Of a stretch of 20,841 nucleotides of DNA, positions 15,586 through 20,841 are shown in pieces. Made by a program: the position numbers and the translations under genes. The notes below the pieces were generated by a model. It did no database searches and was not told where the DNA came from. It saw only the letters and a list, made by a program, of their open reading frames with translations. Every line of letters starts with the position of its first letter. Positions within the stretch are counted from its first letter, which is position 1. The stretch comes from CAZKZZ01 sp964557375. Its GTDB lineage: Bacteria > Spirochaetota > Spirochaetia > SPDA01 > CAZJBZ01. The stretch is taken from NCBI GenBank assembly GCA_964557375.1, contig CAZKZZ010000051.1, positions 1-20,841 on the forward strand, in the 5' to 3' direction.

Positions 15586-17886
15586 ATGAATTTATTCGGA
15601 AAAATCGTCCTTGTTACATTGGTCCTCACCGTGTTTGCCGCAGCGGCAGGTTTCGCTACACCGGAGTTTGCCGAACGGACCGGTAAGACCTGTGCGTTCT
15701 GTCACGACGGAGCGAACGGGGGGCCGCTCAATCATGTAGGGGTCGCCTTTGTCCGCAACGGGTATGACTATCCCGTCCCCGAACGTATCCTCGAAAAATC
15801 CATTGTGCTCTCCGGCACATTCCACAAAACACTCCGGCTTATCCTGGGCATAATCCATCTCATTACCGTAGCCATTCTGGTAGGGACCATCTTTTATATC
15901 CATATCATCGTCAAGCCGCAGGAACTGAAAGGCGGCGTGCCCATGGGCGAGAAACGGCTCGGGCTCACCTGTATGAGTATCATTGCAGCGACAGGGATTT
16001 ATCTTACCTGGTACCGGATCGATTCGATGGGTTCTTTTTTCGAGAGCAGGTTCGGGGTGCTTCTATTTATAAAAATCCTGCTTTTCATTGTCATGGTGGT
16101 ACTCGGCATCTTTGCGGTAACCATCATTTCCCGAAAGATGCGGGAGAAGTTAAAGCAGGGGGCTGCAGGGCCCGGCCCGTCAGACCATGCGCCCGGACGG
16201 TCAAGGTCCGAATGTCTCGATAGCGAGGATGGTGAAAAATGTCTCGAACCGGATTTCGACATCCGGGACCTTCCTAAATACGACGGGAAGGAGGGGCGGC
16301 CGGCATATGTTCTCTACAATAATAAGGTCTACGATGTAACCGATAGTGCCAAATGGCAGGAGGGGTCCCACTTCCGGGCACACACCGCCGGGAGCAACCT
16401 TACCGAAAATATAAAAAATGCGCCCCACGGCGAAGAGGTGCTGGAACGGTTTCCCGTGGTAGCCGAGATAACGGAGGAGGAGCAGGAAGCTGCACCGGCG
16501 GGGGACAAACCGCGGGGGGTGAGAAAACTCTACATCGTCATGGCTTATATCAACCTCGGTCTCGTCTTTCTTATTCTGCTTTGTGTCGGAGGCTGGCTGT
16601 GGGGGTTCTCTATTAAAAAACCGCCTGTCTCAGAGATTATTGCAGCAGGGGGCGGTTTTCCCTCTGCCGCACGGCTTGTTTCTGGGGATGCAGAGGAGAC
16701 GAGCTGCCTCGAGTGCCATCGAAAGGAGAATCCCGGGATTTTTTCTGACTGGGCATCGAGCATGCACGCCAAAGTAGGGGTGACCTGCAGGGACTGTCAC
16801 AATGTAGCGGATGAGAATGCGGACTGGGTCAGCCCCAGTCATTTCGAATACAGCCGGGTAGCAATTTCCGGTCTGGTCTCCCCGGCCCGCTGTGCGATGT
16901 GCCACCAGGAAGAGGTCGAGGAGTACGGCAGGAGTAAGCACGCTAACACGCTCCACATCATCAATACGATCGATAAATGGCTCATTCACGGAATGAACAA
17001 CGAGACGGAGCGGGCCACAGGCTGTTTTGCCTGCCACGGGACGACCGTGGTCTTCGAGGACGGCGTACCGGTAGAAGGATCATGGCCGAACGTCGGCGTG
17101 GGTCGAAAAAACCCCGACGGAACACTGGGAAGCTGTACGAGCTGTCATACCCGGCACAGTTTTTCCATAGAAGAGGCGAGAAAGCCTGAAGCGTGCGACC
17201 AGTGCCATCTCGGTCCGGACCATCCCCAGATAGAGATCTACAACGAATCGAAGCACGGGACCATCTACCACGCGGAGGGGGATTCCTGGAACTGGCGGCC
17301 GGAGGATTTTACCTGGACTGCAGGGGTAGACTACCGGGCCCCGACCTGCGCGAGCTGCCATATGAGTGAGGCCCCCGGTGTGGAAAAATCGCACGATGTG
17401 ACCCGGCGGCTCGCCTGGGAGCTCCAGGCACCCCTTACCATCAGACCATCCGAGTTCGCACCGTTTCCGGCATCGACAGATTGGCGGGAAGAACGGGAGC
17501 GGATGAAAGCGGTCTGTTACCAGTGCCACTCCAACGAGTGGGTGGAAGGACACTTCACCAATACGGACAACGTCATCGAGAGGTACAACAGTCTCTATTA
17601 CGAACCGGTAAAAGCAGTGATGGACGGTCTCTACGCGGAAGGGGCTCTTTCCGAAGATTATTACTTCGACGAAGAGCTGGAGTGGGAGTTCTACGAGTTG
17701 TGGCACCACGAAGGGCGACGGGCAAGAATGGGAGCTGCGATGATGGCCCCCGATTACGCCTGGTGGCACGGGTTCTACGAGCTTAAGCACCGGTTCGTCC
17801 ATTTTATGGAACTTGCCCGTGAACATACCCCTGAGGCGAAAGCGCACTGGCTCGAAGATTTTCCGGGAATGCTGTCGGAACCCTAA
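15586..17886 (+). CDS. nine-haem membrane fusion: monohaem c, CopD-like, cytochrome b5-like and HAO-like octahaem domains
   Basis: I prefer ATG 15586 (766 residues); GTG 15577 is in frame. After a signal peptide (~1-24) comes CAFCH (~36-40), three helices at ~82-107, 124-143 and 157-182 resembling a short CopD domain, and a cytochrome b5-like domain at ~224-295 (DLPKYDGKEGRPAY, YDVTDSAKW, H262/H266, APHGEEVLERFPVV). A fourth helix lies at ~315-340. Eight CxxCH motifs follow at ~374, 401, 436, 480, 517, 537, 588 and 644, then EGRRARMGAAMMAPDYAWWH and GFYE near 710-731, typical of hydroxylamine oxidoreductase-like octahaem proteins. Basic loops after helix 3 and before helix 4 place the b5 domain in the cytoplasm and the octahaem domain in the periplasm. 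It may reduce or oxidise a nitrogen compound, with electrons crossing the membrane. Domain calls are good; the reaction is inferred. Confidence 0.85.
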   Translation: MNLFGKIVLVTLVLTVFAAAAGFATPEFAERTGKTCAFCHDGANGGPLNHVGVAFVRNGYDYPVPERILEKSIVLSGTFHKTLRLILGIIHLITVAILVGTIFYIHIIVKPQELKGGVPMGEKRLGLTCMSIIAATGIYLTWYRIDSMGSFFESRFGVLLFIKILLFIVMVVLGIFAVTIISRKMREKLKQGAAGPGPSDHAPGRSRSECLDSEDGEKCLEPDFDIRDLPKYDGKEGRPAYVLYNNKVYDVTDSAKWQEGSHFRAHTAGSNLTENIKNAPHGEEVLERFPVVAEITEEEQEAAPAGDKPRGVRKLYIVMAYINLGLVFLILLCVGGWLWGFSIKKPPVSEIIAAGGGFPSAARLVSGDAEETSCLECHRKENPGIFSDWASSMHAKVGVTCRDCHNVADENADWVSPSHFEYSRVAISGLVSPARCAMCHQEEVEEYGRSKHANTLHIINTIDKWLIHGMNNETERATGCFACHGTTVVFEDGVPVEGSWPNVGVGRKNPDGTLGSCTSCHTRHSFSIEEARKPEACDQCHLGPDHPQIEIYNESKHGTIYHAEGDSWNWRPEDFTWTAGVDYRAPTCASCHMSEAPGVEKSHDVTRRLAWELQAPLTIRPSEFAPFPASTDWREERERMKAVCYQCHSNEWVEGHFTNTDNVIERYNSLYYEPVKAVMDGLYAEGALSEDYYFDEELEWEFYELWHHEGRRARMGAAMMAPDYAWWHGFYELKHRFVHFMELAREHTPEAKAHWLEDFPGMLSEP

Positions 17887-17908
17887 AAAGCGGTAACAAG
17901 GCCGGTAT

Positions 17909-18730
17909 ATGACCGATAATTCCGAGAAATCTAAAAAACTCGACCAGCTTATCTCAGATTCCCTGGAAGCGACCCCCGACTTGCTCCCATACATGCCGTA
18001 TCTGCTCCAGGACCTCTGGGCATTAGGAAGCTCTGTAGACCAGATTGTTGAAGCAGTGGGGAGACTTCCCCTCCGTTCAGGAGTGAATGAAGGGAAAGCA
18101 GTTAATGCCACTGCCCTCGACCTCGGCTGCGGGAAAGGGGCCGTCTCGGTGAGGCTCGCTTCCGAGTTCGGTTTCTCAGCTGTAGGAATTGACGCAATGG
18201 AAGAGTTTCTTTCAGTCGCCCGCGGTAAAGCAGGTAAGTTCGGAGTTGATGACCGCTGCTCTTTTATAGGCGGGGATATCCATGAATATACTATGGAGAA
18301 CCACTCATTCGATATCGTCATTCTTGCCTCACTCGGATTCTTTTTCAGCAGCATCGGGGAGACTGTCGGTACCCTCAGGAGGCAGGTCCGATCCGGCGGG
18401 TACATGATAATCGACGACGGATATCTGCGCCGCAAGGACAAGCTCGGAAGAAAAGGATACGAGCAGTATCGAACCTACAGCAGGACAATAACAGAGCTGA
18501 CCTCTTATGGCGACCGCATTGTCGAAGAACTCGATACAAGTGATTTCAGCAGCCGGATAAACCGGGAGTATATAAAAGTGATCTCTAAACGGGGGGAGGA
18601 ACTGACAGGAGAGCATCCCGAAATCGCCGCTTCTCTTCGGAACTACATCGCCGGACAAAAGGAAGAGTGTGATATCCTCGACAATGAACTTGCAGGCGCC
18701 CTCTGGGTGATACAGAAACGGGAGGGGTAA
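17909..18730 (+). CDS. class I SAM-dependent methyltransferase
   Basis: This 273-residue protein has the Rossmann-type SAM site: motif I ALDLGCGKGAVSVRLA (~69-84), acidic GID (D95) at the end of strand 2, GGD (~121-123), and FDIVILAS (~134-141) as motif IV. About 65 N-terminal helical residues and a C-terminal helical part (to ~265) are specific to this protein. The fold is clear; the methyl acceptor is not. It starts 22 bases after the cytochrome gene with a weak ribosome-binding site and ends one base before the aminotransferase ATG, so it belongs to the same operon. A small-molecule acceptor is more likely than DNA, since no DNA-methylase NPPY-type motif is present. Confidence 0.85.
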   Translation: MTDNSEKSKKLDQLISDSLEATPDLLPYMPYLLQDLWALGSSVDQIVEAVGRLPLRSGVNEGKAVNATALDLGCGKGAVSVRLASEFGFSAVGIDAMEEFLSVARGKAGKFGVDDRCSFIGGDIHEYTMENHSFDIVILASLGFFFSSIGETVGTLRRQVRSGGYMIIDDGYLRRKDKLGRKGYEQYRTYSRTITELTSYGDRIVEELDTSDFSSRINREYIKVISKRGEELTGEHPEIAASLRNYIAGQKEECDILDNELAGALWVIQKREG

Positions 18731-18731
18731 T

Positions 18732-19898
18732 ATGCGCATCGAAGAGTTCGCCCTCGAGCGGTACTTTGGAACATACGAGTTTTCAGTAGAGCATACTATG
18801 TGCAGCTCAGACTGCGAGACCCTCTCTATCCGGGAACTGCTCGCCTTCGAACCTGGTGCGGAGGAGGCGCTGCTCGACCTCCGGCTCGGGTACACCGAAG
18901 CGCAGGGGGGCCGGACTTTGCGGACAGAGATTGCCCGGCTGTATGAAACGGTCGGCCCTGATGATGTACTGGTCTGCAGCGGTGCCGAAGAGGCTATATT
19001 TCTTTTCATGCATGCAGTGCTCAAAGAAGGGGACCATGCTGTGGTACAGTGGCCCTGTTATCAGTCACTTTTCGAGGCAGCGCGCAGTACCGGCTGCAGG
19101 GTGAGTAGATGGCAGCCGGAGGACGGGTCCGCATGGCACTACTCGCCGGAGGCACTCGAAAAACTGATTACTCCTGAGACGAAGGTGATCATCATCAACA
19201 ACCCCCACAATCCTACGGGCCGCCTCATGACCGGAGAGGAGTTTGATACCGTAAAGGAGTTGGCCCGGGAGGCCGGTGCTGTCCTTTTTTCTGATGAGGT
19301 GTATAGGGGGCTCGAGTATGATAAGGACGCACGGTTGCCTGCGGGGTGCGACTGCAGCGAGGATGCGATTTCGTTAGGGGTGATGTCCAAAGCGTACGGG
19401 CTGGCCGGTCTTCGTATCGGTTGGGTTGCAGCCCGAAACCGCAGTGTCCTCGAGCGGATGAACATGCTCAAAGATTATACGACGATCTGCAGCAGCGCGC
19501 CGAGTGAGAAGCTCGCCGAACTTGCTCTCAGGCACGGAAGCCGAATCGTGGATCGGAACCGGAGTATAATCCGGGAGAACCTCTCCCGGCTCGATTTGTT
19601 TTTTTCCAGGTATGGTGACCGCTTTGAGTGGAAGCGGCCCGATGCGGGCCCCATCGGATTTCCCAAGCTCCTCTCGCCAGATGGGGGCGAAGGTGCAGGT
19701 GCGGGTCAGACTTCGGATGCAGATGCCGACCGGTTCTGCCGCGATGTCCGGAAGAAGGCGGGGGTGCTGCTCCTTCCCGGTTCGCTGTATGGTGATAAAC
19801 AATTTAAAAGCCATTTCAGGGTCGGGTTCGGTCGGGAAAATATGCCGGAAGTTTTGTCCAGGCTCGAAGCTTTTCTTGAAACCGAAAGGGGGAAGTAA
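18732..19898 (+). CDS. PLP-dependent aminotransferase, class I/II fold
   Basis: This 388-residue fold-type I enzyme has the expected residues: SGAEEAIF (~83-90) for phosphate binding, Y110 in PCYQ, NPHNPTG (~157-163, N160), SDEVYRG (D188, Y191), SKAYGLAGLRIGW with the PLP lysine at K220, and R228. The N terminus (CSSDCETLSIREL, ~24-36) resembles a subgroup that includes capreomycidine synthase-like and uncharacterised bacterial aminotransferases, so the substrate may not be a simple amino acid. A strong GGAGGGG lies a few bases before the ATG, inside the end of the methyltransferase gene. It is followed after two bases by the SDR gene. The enzyme class is secure, the substrate is not. Confidence 0.88.
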   Translation: MRIEEFALERYFGTYEFSVEHTMCSSDCETLSIRELLAFEPGAEEALLDLRLGYTEAQGGRTLRTEIARLYETVGPDDVLVCSGAEEAIFLFMHAVLKEGDHAVVQWPCYQSLFEAARSTGCRVSRWQPEDGSAWHYSPEALEKLITPETKVIIINNPHNPTGRLMTGEEFDTVKELAREAGAVLFSDEVYRGLEYDKDARLPAGCDCSEDAISLGVMSKAYGLAGLRIGWVAARNRSVLERMNMLKDYTTICSSAPSEKLAELALRHGSRIVDRNRSIIRENLSRLDLFFSRYGDRFEWKRPDAGPIGFPKLLSPDGGEGAGAGQTSDADADRFCRDVRKKAGVLLLPGSLYGDKQFKSHFRVGFGRENMPEVLSRLEAFLETERGK

Positions 19899-19900
19899 AA

Positions 19901-20644
19901 ATGGAGCAGTTTGCAGGAAAGCGGGCCCTTGTTACCGGCGGGGCGAAGCGGCTCGGCAGGACCGTTTCTCTCGTACTCGCTGAACAGGGTGCCGATATCG
20001 TCATCCATTATCATACATCAGAAAAAGAAGCGGAAAGTCTTGCAGAAGAGATCGGAACAGTAGGGCGAAGTGCCCACTGCATCCGGGCCGACCTTTCCCG
20101 TCCGGAGACGGTCGAACCGTTCTTCCGTGAAGTACTCGATACTGCCGGTCCGCTCGATTATCTTATAAACTCCGCTTCGATTTATCCGAAGGGCACCCTC
20201 GAGGAAATGTCGCTCGAAGATCTATCTACAAACATGTCCCTCAATGCCTACTCTCCGGTACTCCTCGCCCGGGCCTTTGCCGAACAGAAGAGGGAAGGGG
20301 TGGTCATAAATTTTCTCGACAGCAGGATCGGTGATTATGCCCGCTACCACGTACCGTACAATGTCAGCAAACGGGTGTTGTACGCTTTTACCAGAATGAT
20401 GAGCTTAGAGTATGCACCGCTTGTCCGTGTCAACGGGATCGCTCCCGGGCTTATTCTTCCCCCGCCGGGCACTGAGCCCGAGTATTTGGAAAGTCTCGCC
20501 TATACCACTCCTCTAAAGAAAACCGGAACAATAAAACAGATAACCGATACAGTGCTATTTCTGCTTGCCAACGACTATATTACCGGCCAAGTGATATACG
20601 TCGACGGCGGGCGGCATCTGAAAGGCAATGTATTCGGGTTGTGA
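19901..20644 (+). CDS. SDR-family oxidoreductase, pteridine reductase/FolM-like
   Basis: This 247-residue SDR has TGGAKRLGR (~12-20) in the NAD(P) site and HYHTS (~36-40) after strand 2, both close to pteridine reductase (GAAKRLG, HYHRS). Its catalytic set is D140-Y153-K157: Asp stands 13 residues before Tyr, where most SDRs have Ser, as in pteridine reductase PTR1 and dihydromonapterin reductase FolM. The HYH segment after strand 2 favours NADPH. INSAS (~89-93) and YVDGGR (~233-238) complete the family signature. GGGGGA lies 7 bases before the ATG and the gap to the aminotransferase is two bases. It probably reduces a pterin or related compound. A less specific carbonyl reductase is the alternative. 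Confidence 0.85.
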   Translation: MEQFAGKRALVTGGAKRLGRTVSLVLAEQGADIVIHYHTSEKEAESLAEEIGTVGRSAHCIRADLSRPETVEPFFREVLDTAGPLDYLINSASIYPKGTLEEMSLEDLSTNMSLNAYSPVLLARAFAEQKREGVVINFLDSRIGDYARYHVPYNVSKRVLYAFTRMMSLEYAPLVRVNGIAPGLILPPPGTEPEYLESLAYTTPLKKTGTIKQITDTVLFLLANDYITGQVIYVDGGRHLKGNVFGL

Positions 20645-20651
20645 GGCGCTT

Positions 20652-20681
20652 TCGTATAGTATACGATTTTTTTATTTTTTT
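20652..20681 (+). terminator. Rho-independent terminator-like hairpin after the SDR gene
   Basis: TCGTATA (20652-20658), a G, and TATACGA (20660-20666) form a perfect 7-bp-arm palindrome, followed by a T tract of 15 bases broken by one A (TTTTTTTATTTTTTT). The stem is AT-rich and the loop small, so the hairpin is weak. The T tract and position 7 bases after the stop still support termination of the cytochrome-SDR operon. Confidence 0.55.
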
Positions 20682-20684
20682 GCT

Positions 20685-20713
20685 TTGACAGGAGAGAAGA
20701 AGTGGAGTTTAAT
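20685..20713 (+). promoter_or_regulatory. near-consensus sigma-70 promoter of the last gene
   Basis: TTGACA (20685-20690, perfect) and TTTAAT (20708-20713, five of six) are 17 bases apart. The start should fall near 20720, with the ATG of the next gene at 20733. It follows the terminator hairpin directly, so the last gene is a separate unit. Confidence 0.7.
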
Positions 20714-20732
20714 TATATAAAAAGTAAATCAG

Positions 20733-20841
20733 ATGAAAAAGTTATTTGTTGCCGTATTAACTTTTCTTCTCTTCACTTCGATAATAGCAGGTGGTAACGC
20801 GGCAGATCAAAAGCCCGTCCTTAAAAATCAGATAGTATTAT
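20733..20841 (+). CDS. start of an exported protein of unknown function (3' end outside window)
   Basis: From ATG 20733 the frame stays open to the right edge, giving 36 residues. MKKLFVAVLTFLLFTSIIAG is a typical signal peptide, with possible cleavage after NAA (~24), then ADQKPVLKNQ. The ribosome-binding site is weak (AGTAAATCAG). Its AT content is higher than that of the genes to the left. Too little is visible to name a family. Confidence 0.6.
   Translation, partial: MKKLFVAVLTFLLFTSIIAGGNAADQKPVLKNQIVL

Noticed and set aside
17080..18441. 453-codon open frame on the minus strand across the cytochrome and methyltransferase genes
   Set aside because: It lies opposite two well-supported genes and spans their junction. 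Its product has no recognisable domain, with a His/Arg/Pro/Ser-rich composition typical of an antisense shadow.

Overview
The window looks like chromosomal DNA of an anaerobic, Gram-negative (diderm) bacterium of roughly 50% GC. It has a tripartite efflux pump with an outer-membrane channel, two lipoproteins, a membrane-bound multihaem cytochrome c and an HdrA-type flavin/iron-sulfur complex. A permissive lipobox (Phe at -3) and the general protein style suggest a free-living spirochaete, but this is a low-confidence guess; a desulfobacterial or similar host cannot be excluded. No RNA genes, insertion sequences, CRISPR arrays or broken genes were seen. No gene-free stretch exceeds about 130 bases.

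Region 1 (1-5176, + strand) is a tight five-gene operon, cut at its 5' end. It encodes HdrA, MvhD, an FrhB/FdhB-like iron-sulfur protein, an FrdB-like [2Fe-2S]/2x[4Fe-4S] protein and a compact FrdA-like flavoprotein. The last keeps all the fumarate/succinate catalytic residues but has Asn where covalent-FAD enzymes have His. No cytochrome b anchor is present. My reading is a soluble, possibly electron-bifurcating fumarate reductase-type (or related enoate-reducing) complex, and it is the strongest candidate for an unusual system here.

Region 2 (5248-6941, + strand) holds a secreted AttH/CrtC/Svf1-like lipocalin-fold protein and a small acidic protein of unknown function.

Region 3 (15459 down to 6956, - strand) is one 8.5-kb operon: TetR regulator, membrane-fusion protein, RND pump, a two-domain lipoprotein, TolC-type channel and a PHP-domain lipoprotein. 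Most junctions overlap (ATGA, ATGA, TAATG, and a 14-base overlap onto a TTG start), so translation is probably coupled. A near-consensus sigma-70 promoter and an 8-bp-arm palindrome lie directly upstream of tetR, which suggests autoregulation.

Region 4 (15586-20644, + strand) runs divergently. Its first gene is a nine-haem fusion: signal peptide, monohaem c domain, short CopD-like membrane domain, cytochrome b5-like domain, membrane helix, then an octahaem domain resembling hydroxylamine oxidoreductase. An SAM methyltransferase, a class I/II aminotransferase and a pteridine reductase-like SDR follow with very short gaps, closed by a terminator-like hairpin with a T tract. A new promoter and the start of an exported protein occupy the right end.
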